From contig CM029393.1 of NCBI GenBank assembly GCA_017165825.1, positions 2,081,520 to 2,145,519 on the forward strand: 64,000 nt of DNA, read 5' to 3'. Each line of letters starts with the position of its first letter. Within the stretch, counting starts at the first letter, position 1. Of the stretch, positions 49,480-61,900 are shown in pieces. A program made the translations under genes and the position numbers. This DNA comes from Hepsetus odoe (lineage: Eukaryota; Chordata; Actinopteri; Characiformes; Hepsetidae). The notes beneath the pieces are model-generated. The model worked only from the letters and a program-made list of their open reading frames with translations, was not told the origin of the DNA and searched no databases.

Positions 49480-50680
49480 TATAAAGCTCTGAGGCGGAAG
49501 CAGCAGCAACGAGGCGAGTTCGCGGGCCGGGTTTTCCAGCTTCACTCAAATTTCCCTCCCTCACTGAGGGGAAAATGGCGGATTCCAAAAGACAGGCTAA
49601 AGTTAGCTCAAACAAAACTACCGGCGGGTCATTTTCACACCACTGAACTGTCACCGCACGAAGGTTTAATGCGAATTAACGTAGATTTGCGCACACCCGG
49701 AGCTCTGAACTCCAGCAGCGAGCAGCAGGAGAGGAGCTGTGTTTAACTCTCAGCTGCAGCATCCCGTCCCCACTCACAGCAGCGCGCCACAGGCTAACTC
49801 TCACCTCGTAAACAAAACTTCCACGTATTGAAGTCAGATATTTAGTGTTACTTCTGCCGCCGGTCGTTTCTAACATCCGAAAAGAAGCAACTCCCTCGCT
49901 TTCTCGGACATACCTTCACTCCTGTCGGATACAGCAGCAGGCTAGCAAGCTAACCATGAGCTTGAGGGGACTGTGGATGAACGCGAGCTGATTGGCTGTC
50001 TGGTTGACACTGCGCTCGTGATCTGAAAGCGTCGAGACGTTTGACTGACTCGTGTGAGTCAGTTCACCAATGGAAGGCTTGCTACGTGAATTAAATGCGA
50101 GGATTGGCTGTCACGGTGACATGCTGCGCTTGGGATGGAAAAGTAAGCGAGCTCATTGGTTGGGTTAAAGCGGCCTTTTCGTTGAACGTTAAATGGAGAT
50201 ATTTAGGGCGCCCCCTGAAAGAAAGTGAGATGATTGGCTGGAGGGCGGAAAACATGTCTCAAGTGTGGCAAGCGCGTGTAAAAAAGGGGGGAGGTTATTG
50301 GCTAACGGCTGGAACGCTAGTCACAGAAGGGGGGTGTGTTTGTGAATGTAGCCGAGCTGATTGGCTCACTATCCTTGGGCGTCAACATAAGACAGTTGAT
50401 TGGCTCACTTTTGAAAGGCGGTTTACATGGTGTGCGCTAAAAATGTATCCGTGTATATGAGTACTATAGCATAAAGAAAACTCTAGATTGTAAATCATAG
50501 ATCATAAATAATAAGCCACTGTGGATTGGAATATATATTACAATCTAGTTTTAAACTACACGTGCACCAGAGGGCGCTGTTTATCTTTATTTGAATCACT
50601 CTTCGCTCATTGCTGGGACGGTTCGTAAAGCAGGTTTTCCATTGGCGAGATAACTGCCCATACACAGCCAATCAGCTCGG
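49480..50680 (-). promoter_or_regulatory. CpG-rich promoter with CCAAT-box array
   Basis: Richer in CG dinucleotides than its surroundings. It contains eight ATTGG boxes (first bases 49991, 50103, 50155, 50233, 50297, 50360, 50399, 50641) and two CCAAT boxes (50067, 50668); several read GATTGGCT, the ideal NF-Y site. An AP-1-type TGAGTCA lies at 50055-50061, a YY1-like AAAATGGCGG at 49572-49581 and an ETS-like GGCGGAAG near 49492. No TATA box was seen. It lies upstream of the putative let-7 host exon ending at 49914. Confidence 0.6.
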
Positions 50681-50854
50681 TTCCATCCTAGTTGCAGTGG
50701 TCAATCTTTATAGGGAGCATGATGCTGGTCTAATGGTAGGCATACTTGGTGGTGTAGGTGTAGATTGCCTGCAACCCTGCTCTAGACAAGCAGCTAAGAA
50801 AGTGAGTGAGTGATCACTTATATATGTAAGACCAAACCTGCAAAAAGACACTGT

Positions 50855-51096
50855 GGGCACAATTATTAGGCAAGTGAGTTTTTTTTTTTCCCCATATCAT
50901 CATTTTTATTCCAATTCCAAGCTGTATAAACTTGAACACTGATTGGATTTAAGTAGATCAGGTGATGTTTATTTGCGTAATGTGGGGAGTTTGGCCTAAG
51001 GAGATCAACACCCTATATCCAGGTGTGCATAATTATTAGGCAGCTTATTTTCCTCAAAATGGTCCATGAGCTATAACTGACTCAGAAAAGTCAAAA

Positions 51097-51127
<31 letters not shown>

Positions 51128-51757
51128 GCCTTTCAGAGGGAAATTGCTAAGATATTGGATTGTGATCAAGGTACCATCAAATGGTTTGTTGCAAACAGTC
51201 AACAGGGTCACAAGAAATGTGTTGAGAAAAAAGATACAATATAACTGCCAAAAATTTGAGAAGAAACAGAGGTTCAGGAAAAAGTCTGCATCTTTCTCGA
51301 AGACCATGACTTTTGTGAAGGACGATGCTCCATCGCATGCATGGAAGTTTTCCACTGCATGGCCAGTAAAGGATTCAAAAGATGAATGAATAATGACTTG
51401 GCCCCCCTTCCTCACCTGACCTAAACCCTATTATGTGGGCTCTTCTTAAAGTGGAAATTTGCGGGAAGGAAAACAGTCCTCTCTCTGAACAGTGTCTGGG
51501 AGGCTGTAGTTGCTGCTGCACAAAAAGTTGATCATAAACAGATCGAGAAACTGACAGACTGCAAGAATGGAAGGATTATGACCATTACTGAACAGAAGGG
51601 TGGATATACTGGTCACTGATTTCTTTTTTAATGTCAGAGATTTTGAGTTCTTTGTAAACAACTCAAACAAGTGATAAACAAGTGTTGATAAATAAACAAC
51701 TGAAAATGTTTCATTTAGTTGTGTAATAATTCTGCTCACTAATAGTTGCCTAATATG
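50855..51757 (+). mobile_element. internally deleted Tc1-like element
   Basis: The left end (CACTGTGGGCACAATTATTAGG) and body match, in opposite orientation, the element at 30904-32095. A poly(A) run sits at 51099-51127 within it. The transposase is broken and the middle is missing. The right end stops near TAGTTGCCTAATATG where LINE sequence begins. Confidence 0.7.
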
Positions 51758-51764
51758 TAACCTT

Positions 51765-52740
51765 TTTATGTAACCATCTCCATAAACCGCCTCTTTGGTC
51801 TTCCTCTTTACTGGAAACTCCATCTTCAAAATCCTCCTCCCAATATAATCCTCATCTCTCCTCTGGACCTGTCCAAACCAACGCAACCGTGCTTCTTTAA
51901 CTTTGTTTCCAAAATGTCTAACCTGAGCTGTCCCTCTAATATACTCATTTCTAATCCTGTCCATCCTCGTCACCCCCAACAAAAATCTCAGCATCTTTAA
52001 CTCTGACACTTTCAGCTGTCTCCTGTCTTTTCAACAGTGCCACCATCTCCAACCCATACAGCATAGCTGGTCTCACTATTGTCCTGTAAACCTTCCCTTT
52101 TACGCTTCCTGGTACCTGTCCATCACAAATCACTTCATCCACTCTTCTCCACCCATTCCAACCGGCCTGCACTCTCTTCTTTACCTTTCTTCTGCACTTG
52201 CCTCTGAACTGTTGATCCCAAGTATTTAAACTCCTCCACCTTTTTTACCTCTACTCCCTGCATCCTAACCACTCCACTTTCCTCCCATTCGTTCACACTC
52301 ATGTATTCTGTCTTTGACCTACTCACTTTCATTCCTCTCCTCTCTAGAGCATATCTCCATCTCTCCAGGTTCTCCTCAAGCTGCTGCCTACTCTCACTGC
52401 AGATCACAATATCATCAGCAAACATCATTATCCATGGAGTTTCCTGTCTAACCTTGTCCATCAGCCTGTCCATTACTACTGCGAACAAGAATGGGCTCAG
52501 CGCTGATCCTTAATGTAATCCAGCCTCTACCTTAACTGCATCCATCACTCCCACTGCAGATCTCACCACTGTCAAACTGCGTTCATACATATCCTGCTCT
52601 CATATACTTCTCTGCCACTTCTGACTTCCTCATACAAAACCACAACTCTTCTCTAGGCACTCTGTCGTATGCTTTCTCCAAGTCCACAAAGGCACAATGT
52701 AACTTTCTCTGTACTTCTCCATCAAAACCCTCTTAGCAAA
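51765..52740 (-). mobile_element. 5'-truncated RTE-like LINE, reverse transcriptase remnant
   Basis: Minus-strand frames give reverse transcriptase pieces in order: FVDLEKAYDRVPREELW near 52690, the active-site segment MMFADDIVICSES near 52420, and EFKYLGSTVQ near 52215. After a frameshift come VYRTIVRPAMLYGLEMV near 52080 and MLRFLLGVTRMDRIRNEY near 51960. Several frameshifts make it inactive. It is RTE-like by general resemblance; the exact clade is unsure. Confidence 0.75.
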
Positions 52741-52965
52741 CATTGCATCTGTGGGTGGGGGGTGGTGCTGGAGTCCATCCCAGCTCACACAGGGCGAAGG
52801 ACAGGGGATGCACCCTGGACAGGTCGCCAGCCCATCACAGGGAGGAGCGTGATGGGAACGGCACCTTGCTCAAGGGTACCTCAGGGCAACCCATTGGGAA
52901 GGGGTTCGAGCCCCGATCCTCCGATCACGTGGCCAATGCCCTGACCACTAGGCCACCGCTGCCCC
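52741..52965 (-). repeat. composite: GC-rich repeat tail joined to SINE family A
   Basis: 52741-52845 matches the element inserted at 21446-21566. It continues directly into a minus-oriented SINE family A piece ending CTAGGCCACCGCTGCCCC. Confidence 0.75.
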
Positions 52966-54061
52966 GCATTGTTGAAGTGATATATATTTCTATTTTTTAA
53001 CTCATGAATTTATATAAGAAAATGCAAAACAAATAAAGGACGTTTTGACTTTGATTACCATTGGTTTAGGCAGAAAATTGTAACTGTGCTTTTATGCCGA
53101 AGTTCACTTTTAGACTTGAAATTTGTTTGAAAAAGAAAACAGACATAACATTTTAGAAACATTTATTTTGTCATAATGGAGATTAAGGACAAAAAGTGCC
53201 TTCAAGTTTATAAAATTCTGTTCTAGGCTAATCTGAACAATTATGATGCTTTCCAGGGTCAATTAATAGTTTTCATACATCAGAATGAAATTGTAGTAAG
53301 AAAATGAGGTTAGAGTTGATAATCTAGTCCACTACAGAGCTTTCATACATCTTTATTCAAAAGAGCAGCTTCACTGCAAATAATTCCACAAAAAGGAGGC
53401 AGCAGGGCTTCAGCAAACACTTTCACACTGGCAGTCCTCTCCTACAACTTTTACATTCTCAGATAAAGAGATCACTTTAAGTACCAGAATCATTAGCAAG
53501 ACAATGTTGTAATACATAAAGATGATATTGCATTATGGAAAAAATTGTTTAGATTTGTTTTCTAATCAGCTTAATCAGAGTGCATTCATCAAAGCAAAAC
53601 ATTTTCATCTTAACCTCTGTTAAAAATATTCAAATTTTCCAATAGGTTGCACAGTGAACTTATTTGGTAAAAATTGAGGTACTTTTGAAAGGACAACACA
53701 AATTCTACACGATTCTCTAAACTTGTGTAACGTTACTCAAATTAAATAGATATCAGTTATATAATAAATATTACAGATATTAAAAATGCCAACAAATGTG
53801 AGACCTTTACAGGACATATGGCAAACATACATGGCAGTGTTTAAAAAAAGAACTTAGACAACTTGAGAGACACTTGTTAAAAGCTTAAATACATTCATTA
53901 AAGGAAAAGCTGACAGCCTTGAGATGGCAACTCTCAAAAATGTCACACCGATTTACATCACTTTACATTGGAAATGTTCCTTCATTATTAAAAATATTGT
54001 GAGCAAGTAAGTTAGTGCAGTTTGTATACAGTGTGTATGATTAGGGATCCTGGGTGCAGAT
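52966..54061 (-). other. ptpdc1 3' UTR and downstream gap
   Basis: AT-rich unique sequence. Minus-strand AATAAA hexamers lie at 53352-53357 and 53162-53167 and would give 3' UTRs of roughly 700-900 nt. Confidence 0.45.
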
Positions 54062-54175
54062 TCATGAAGACTCCAACTCTTCCAATGCTTTACTTTTCAA
54101 GTCATCCAAAACTGGAACTAAAATTTCCTTGAGAGTTTTATAGATCATTTGTCCATTCTCTGAATGAGCATTAAC
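54062..54175 (-). CDS. ptpdc1: ptpdc1 coding exon 9
   Basis: Encodes the last 37 residues, from VNAHSENGQMIYKTLKEIL to ELESS, then TGA (54062-54064). Acceptor ATTTAG|GTTAATG. Confidence 0.92.
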   Translation of the reverse strand, partial: VNAHSENGQMIYKTLKEILVPVLDDLKSKALEELESS

Positions 54176-55889
54176 CTAAATGAGATGGAGAAGCTGATCA
54201 GATATGGTGCGTTTTCAATAATTAAGCATCAAACAACATGAAAACTAACAAATACTCCATAAAGCAACATTTATGGCAGCTCTGTAATTGCTGAAACATC
54301 TTGCTTTACTTGAGCGTTTGTAAAGGTTTTCAGTGATCGGTCACCTGTTCCTAATAATTTCTAAATAAATAAATAAATGAATGAATAAGCAAGCCATCAT
54401 AGAAGGGAAACATTGCAGCAGGGGCAGTGTAATGGTAACTGGTCTGGCAAACATTTTTTCAAGATGGATACAGCCTTTTAAATGCTGTTAAAATGGTAAT
54501 TTGTTGATCCTATTTTATTTGCTTTCTGTAATTGCTAGTTTACAGAATTCGTTATTGTTGGAGAAACTCTTCAGGGTTTACATTTAATCTCCTATTACAA
54601 ACTTCTGCCAATTAATATAATTTTTTACAAAATATTTATTTGGTGAAGCATTTTTAATTCTCAGAAGAGCAACTTTGAAAAGGGCCACAGATTTTTTTAA
54701 CATTAAACTACCACAAAAGCAAGGATTCGATGACAATGATGTCAGATCTTTTTAACTGCCTAACACAGTTATAGAATACAGTTAATGTGCAGGGCAATAT
54801 TACATGTTTGCAACTTAAATGTTGTTTTCTACCGTGTCCTAGTCTATAAATGACCAGGTTGTAGTGCAATCAGTTTTCTTATATAAAATTAAAAACCTGA
54901 CGGTGTCAGATTCCTTCAGTCCTTGAGCAGTAACAGCACTAACACTAATGTTTAATAGTGAAAGCCATCTAAAATGTGGGAACTCAACACAGTCCCTTGG
55001 TCTAACTAACATTACAAAACTAAGGTAAGCAGCTTTTTATTTTATTTATAGATATCAATGTTTTAATTCTTAAACTCGTCTTGCTCACTGATCTCCATTT
55101 TTGATTCAGACTTGACGATGATCATCTCCAGTAGGTTGGTTGGCCAAGTTGGAAAAGGGTCTATTTGAGTTTTAGGTTTGTTTAAGTCCAGCACTGTGAT
55201 TTTTCAACTGAAACACACTTGATTTTATTTGACAGTTAAAGATGGATGTGTTTCTATATTTATATTTATTTGTATTTGATCATTCAGGTTGCTTCAAATT
55301 CTGAGCATGCAGCATGTATAGCAATCATAGTGGCCCTCCATCTGTCTCTCAAAAGAAAACATATCTATCAAGAACTTACCTTAGTAAATGCTTTGATTGT
55401 ACGATTAAGGACAGTGGTCTCAACTTCCCCAGGCAGGTTCAGTAAATGTGCAGCACAGTCAAGGATACATAACAGTGTTTGTCTGTGGCCCTGCATAACA
55501 CACAAGACAGAGAGGTAAGGATTACTCCAATACTCCCAAAAAAAAAAAAAAAAGAACAAAGTACTACTGAAAAGTTTAAACAGGCAATGTTCATGTGTAT
55601 ATGTTTTATATATCAAACAAACAAAAGTCAGACGCAGATCCTGAAGTGTTCTGTTCTCTTTTTACTGTACCTTGTCAATTGCATTGAGAGCATCCTGGGG
55701 ACTATGGCTGTCTTCAGTCAGCGCCTCAATGTCCTCTGTGGTGAGTATGGGCTCCTTCAGCTGCTCCAGCCATGACCACATGAGAGCAGAGAGCACCAGT
55801 GGATCCCTCTCCAAACACAGCTTCTCCCAGGAACCTTCCTTGGAATTCAGTTCTTTCTGAAAGAAAGTAAAAATAAATAAATAAATAAA

Positions 55890-55923
<34 letters not shown>

Positions 55924-58900
55924 TGCTTAGTTTAACAGTTTAATTCCTTGAAATTCCAATAAACAAAATGTTTAGCATTAAATATGCAATGGTAAACATA
56001 AAAAAAATCTATACAAATTTTGTTAGAATTTTTTTCATATTTATGAAAATAAATCATTTTTATGTAATAATTCCACAGATTGCCAGTGAAATGCAGGAAT
56101 AAGTCATTTAATCATACTGCATAACCAATTATAAGGAAAGGAATAATAATGAAATTTTAATTATAATGTTAAATTTAAATGTATAATATTTATATTTATA
56201 CATTTATAAGATACATTATCATTTCTAATCACAAAAGTAAAATCCTTGTTTCAGGCATCACAGTACACATAGCCAAGACTACAGCCACAGCCTTACTTAG
56301 TTTAAATTATGAGATTAGGATTAAATTATGTTGGGTCCAACATTTATGAAACATAGAAAATACATATACATTTATACTGTCTAGCTTGTACCTGCCATGT
56401 TGAGACGGCATTTTTGAGATGCTCCTCATTTGTGTCCATTGCAAGAGCTTTAGCCACCAGCACACGACGAACTTCTGGTATGAGCTCAGTCTGCAGCATG
56501 ATGAAAGAAGTATTGCTGATTCTTTCTGTTTCGTCACAGTCAGCTGAAGAAGAACCATGATATCTGAAAAGCCTCTTATCGCACTGGTTTGACTGCGTTT
56601 CTCCTCTAGAATCTTCTGTCGGCCACACAGACAACGCAGTGGTGCTGCTTCCCGAAAACCCAACAGACCTGCTACATTTTGTTTCTTTTAGTGGCAAGCG
56701 CGCTCTGAAAGCTGGTGAACGAGGTGCCCTTTCTGGTTCCTTCTTCGGTTCTTCGAGAGAGATGGATGATTCAGTTAGATCCTGTTTGGAACTGCTCCAG
56801 CTTTCTGGCGTAAGTGGAAGTCTGGAAGAATTCAGGTCCTGGGATTCTGGGACTAACCTGCTCTGAGATAGGCAGTGGTTGGTCAGAAAGTTTGACACAG
56901 GCAGTGGGGGCCATGCTAACTGCTTCCACCTAGAGTCCAGTGTGTTCAAGGCAGAGTCACTGACACTCAGGCCACAGTGGAGCAATTGCTGAGGTTTTTG
57001 AACATCAGCAACAGCATGATGGAGATTCTGACGCTGCCACAAGATCTCAAATTCCTGGTGATCGGAGAGCAACTGATCATTCATTTTAGGGCCTTGACTG
57101 ACACTGATTGAGGCAGATGGTTCTGAAGAGCGAGAAAAAAGCACTGGGATCCCTTTACCTCTTAACTCCTTACCCAACTGCTGCAAAGCCTGCTGGGATA
57201 CAGTTTTCTCCACTTCTGCTGTCAGGTCTGGGATTTCCAGTGCCTCATCATCTTCTACTTGCCTGTTCTCTGCAATGTCCAGCAGGAGCCGGCAGACCAA
57301 GTGAACAATCTTTGGCACATTCTTCATTTGTCGCGCCTCATAGCCATGCATCAGGTGGCGCTGGCGAGTTAGGAACTGCGAGAGCGTCACTGCATGAGCC
57401 TTGGGCTCAATGCTCGAAAAGACATTTTGCAATGGCACAAGAAATTGGGCAAATTCTCGTACGCAAAGCAGCTGCCCACGGGTCTGGATGGAGTTGGGTC
57501 GTTTGGCCCGAACAAACAAAATGGCCTGATCTGCACTCATCCGCGAAGTGAACACCAAGTAGCAGGCTAACAGGACACCTGTAAGAGATGTTGAATATTA
57601 TTACCAACAAATACATGCAGTAACAAAGTGTGTTTTATACTGCAATTCAGGGTTTCAAATCTAAGGCCAGAAACCCAAATACATGAGTACACAAACGCAA
57701 ATAACAACACCTGAAAATACTTACTTGATGGTTGAGATTAAATCAAATTGTTAAGCCACTCCGTTGATAGGGAGATCTGGGATCTGGGATGTGCGTTTTA
57801 TTTTCAGTGTTGAAATTTGAGTAAAAAACAATCCTTTGGTTAAAATCAATACCTTCTGTCTTAGGGGGTTGAATATCTCTCTAAAATACTAAAAACACTA
57901 TTGCACAGTAATATTAAGACACATTTTATTAAAGGATGTAATAACGCCCATAACCCTACTCAAGACAAGCAGCTAAGAAAATGAGTGAGTGGGAATGATG
58001 TAATAACAGATCACTACTAACCTGTCCTTCCAAGCCCAGCATGGCAGTGGATTGCCAATTTACCCTCCTGCACAGCAAAACACATCACCTTCACCATGTC
58101 AAGGACTGTAGTAAGAGATGCTACCCCATAGTCCTTCCAGCCGAAGTTGTAAAAATAGACTGGAAAAGGACACATTGTTACTTACGATAACAATAATTTA
58201 AAAAAATACAAATTTTACTTTTCTAAACTCTGCAACTACAGTAATTCCATGTAAAGCACATGACAAAAGGAACCCATGTTACCAAAACAAACTGCTCAAT
58301 GTTCTGCACAGAAAGCAACCAAAGGAAATCGGCACTGATTTCCCAAAGCCTGAGTGACATTTTGTGCATTTTAAACATGCTGAGGACTTTGGAAAGCCTT
58401 GGCTAATTTACCAGAAGCTGCTTATAAAGAAAAGACCTCAGGAGAGCTTGTTAGCACTTGCTGATTCTTCCCTACCCCCAAGGTTCATGCCATAGATGGG
58501 GGTGGTGAATCATAACATGACAAGTAACAATGCACTGAAGTCCTTCCAAATCTTTTCCATCACTCAGACCAATGAGATAATATTAATCAGAAACAATTAG
58601 TGCTATGGTGGTAAACCAAAGGGGGATAAGTCTGATTCCATTAGCCCAACCAGCTGTGTGTGTGTGTGTGTGAGTGAGGAGAAAAAAAAAACACAACTCA
58701 CTTCCTGCTTGCATGAACACCTCAGGGCGGTAGGTGAACCCACTCTCAGACTCCAGTGGATAACCACAGCTGGCATGCTCTCCAGGGCGCTGTAGGTTAA
58801 TTATGGTCTTTAGGCCACACCTAGGAATAGTGAAGCATCAACAAAGCCTCTCTTTAGTGTTATAAAGGGAGTTAAACATGATCTCCACACAACTGCACTT

Positions 58901-61900
58901 TGCCACCTGGACACTTAACATGGGGGAGCTATCAGAAATCACTTTTCTGTGAATCACTGAAACAGACCAGACCTACACTAGCAGAGTCTTTCAAGCATAC
59001 AGCACTGTGCAAAAGTTTAAGGCAGGTGTGGAAAAAATGCTGTAAACAAAGAATGCTTTCAGAAATGGAAGTGTTCATCATTTATTTTCATCAATCAACA
59101 AAATGCAGTGAAAGAACAAAAGAGAATCTAAATCAAATCAATATTTGGTGTGACCACCCTTTGCCTTCAAAACAGCATCAAATCTTCTAGGTACACTTGC
59201 ACACAGTTTTTGAAGGAACTCGGCTGGTAGGTTGTTCCAAACATCTTGGAGAACTAACCACAGATCTTCTGTGGACGTAGCTTCCTCACATCCTTCTGTC
59301 TCTTCATGTGATCCAGACACACTGGATGATGTTGAGATCAGGGCTCTGTGGGGCCAGAAGAATTTTGAAGGCAAAAGGTAGTAACACCAAATATTGATTT
59401 GATGTCGATTTTTCTTTTGTTTGCTCACTTTTCATTTTGTAAATTGATAAAAATAAAAAATCATTATTTATATTTCTGAAAGCATTCTTTCCACACCTGC
59501 CTAAAACTTTTGCACAGTACTGTATATTATTGTATGCAAAGTAAAACAAAATGGCTTCTGTTGACGGTATATGATTACCTGGTTGACAAAATAATAACTT
59601 TAATCAACTGATAGTGACCAGTCCTAATTTGTATATACATTTTTACACCTCTAGGAGTGTGACTTACCCCAGAAACTGGTCAATGATATTGTATTTCTCA
59701 ATTATTTCTGTTGATGGCCTTGCCATGGCTAATAAATTGTCTGTAATCCTGACATGAAGAGAAAACAGAAACATGTAATCAATAGAGATCCTCAAACCCT
59801 TTATTATTTTCTGTACTACTTTCAAAAAAACAAAGTCAGACCTATAAAGGTTATATATCAAATAGACAATAAACATATATTCAGGTTCCCCTATACAATA
59901 TCTTATCACTACATAAAGGGACAACACCGCAAGCTTATGAGAGGCACAAGATCAGATGCCAGATGTCTAAATGTGAGATACCAGAAACTAATAACAAGGC
60001 CAGCCACACGATTCGTTCATTAGTGTTTACACAGTGAACTGATGGTTTAGCCAGATCAGCACCTAATGATGTTTGCTTTGCTTCTGAAGATGAGAAATGC
60101 CTACCATGAGGAGTATAGTCCCTTGATGGCTTGTTCCTTGTCACTCCAGCGAGATGGGTTTTCGTACTTGCAGGCTCGTCCTCCACAAGTCATGGAGCAC
60201 TGCATGTGTCCTGGGATAACGTGCCTCAGTGTCTCTCCCACCTTTGTATATTTTGCAGTGGGGATCCTGACATGGACTTCAGAGAGACAGAAATCATCAT
60301 CTTTTTAACCATCATTACTGTTTAAAAAAACAACAACAAAAAACATGTAATATGAGTGTTAAATAAGTGTTAATATTCCCAACAAAAGGAGGTTCATTTT
60401 ATGTCCAAAAGTATCCAGAAATTACCTCTAAATTGTTGACCAAGGTATTCAACTGGGCACACAAGGTATGCATAACATACAGAGAAAAGCCAGGTCAATA
60501 AGAGGGGATGCTCTGGGGCTTCTGAATATGAGCCTAAGGTCACCCTGTCCCATGCCAAGTGAAGGCTGGAGCAGTATAAAGTACACCTGAGAGATCAGTG
60601 TTCTCAGGAGCACCTTCACAGGACTGTAATACAGCTTGCGGCAGGGAGTGTTTTCAAGTAAATGTTCAAGTAAAAGTATTCTTATCCCAATGAAATATTA
60701 AAATTATTTAGTAATGGTGAATAATGACTTCTTGGTACATCAAGCATCAGGATAGGAAGTGTTGGTTTTTGTAATCTGAAGTAAAATGATGGAAAAAAAA
60801 AAAGAAAAAATAAATAAATAAATAAATAAATAAAAGTGTGGTCTGTCAGAAAGCAGTACAGATGCAATTGTTAACCAAATTTAAAACCAAAGAATAAATA
60901 TGACTTTAATAACTGAAATTTAAAAAGTCAATTCCTTCCAAAAAAAAAAAAAAAACTTGTTTGCAGAGCATGGGAAAAAGTCATTCATGATGAGAGCCAA
61001 GCAGGGAAATCTTCATAAGTGCAACTTCAAAACAGATCACTTGAACTTTTTATAATAGATCTTTTATAACCTAGAACTCCTACTCTGTCAAGTTACCTTT
61101 GTGGAGACACATTTACATTTACAGCATTTAGCAGACGCTCTTATCCAGAGCAACTTCCATGTCCTAACTACAGAGACAGTCCCCCTGGAGCAACTCAGGG
61201 TTAAGGGTCTTGCGCAGGGACTCAGTGATGGTAATGCTTGAGGTCCTCTTGAGGAACCTGGGACCTCCTGAGCCATTGGTCCATAGGCAAGTACCCTACC
61301 ACTAGACCACCACCACCAGATACCAAGCTTCCTTATGAGTGAGTTCCTATGTAAACATTTTTATAATCACAGCTCCAAAAAAAAGTGTGAGAGGTCAAAA
61401 CAACTGCCACCCATTAATCAGTTGCACTGAGTTTAAGAGAGGCTGGGCAGAGGCTTGCTGGTTTTCTCAGGTGCAGGGAAGGTGGACTGATGTTGATGGA
61501 GAGAAAAAAAACAAGATGATCAATTTTTTCTTGCAAAGGCCACCAGCATCTGTGTTGCATAATGTGGCAAAGCTATCACACAAAAGCAAGAAAGGAGTCT
61601 CCAATTACACCTTGGCTGCTAATGTATTCCATTCAGAGCTATGAAAGTGAGTGCTTTACATAACGCACAGCATGAAAAGGGAGGTGCTACCTGAGAAGGA
61701 AATCAGTTCCCACGTCCATTAGTCAGCTCAACATTTAAAAGGGGTAATGAAATGCATTAGGCTATTTTTTATTATTATTGCTTTATCCACTACCAAAATC
61801 TACTCCAAACTCAGCCTGATGCAGTTTTACCTTTGTGGCAAAAACGTCTTTTACAAACTCTTCCTTGTAAAAATCACCTTTTGCATACCAGCACATCATA

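Larger units (their letters stand above)
44533..49985 (-). ncRNA. candidate spliced let-7 host transcript
   Basis: On the minus strand a first exon would end at 49914 (GTGAAG|GTATGT). A 78-nt exon lies at 48256-48333 between a strong acceptor (pyrimidine-rich tract then CTTTAG) and donor (TGTAG|GTGAGT). A last exon would start at 45198 (TTTTTAAAG acceptor) and run into the hairpins. No long conserved frame crosses these pieces, so a non-coding host like human MIRLET7A1HG fits best. The exon set is inferred from splice motifs only. Confidence 0.42.

Noticed and set aside
57108..57551. 147-codon plus-strand frame
   Set aside because: Antisense shadow of ptpdc1 exon 6.
60266..60274. Alternative acceptor GTCAG for ptpdc1 exon 2
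   Set aside because: It would shift the frame and lose the conserved AKYTKVGE segment.
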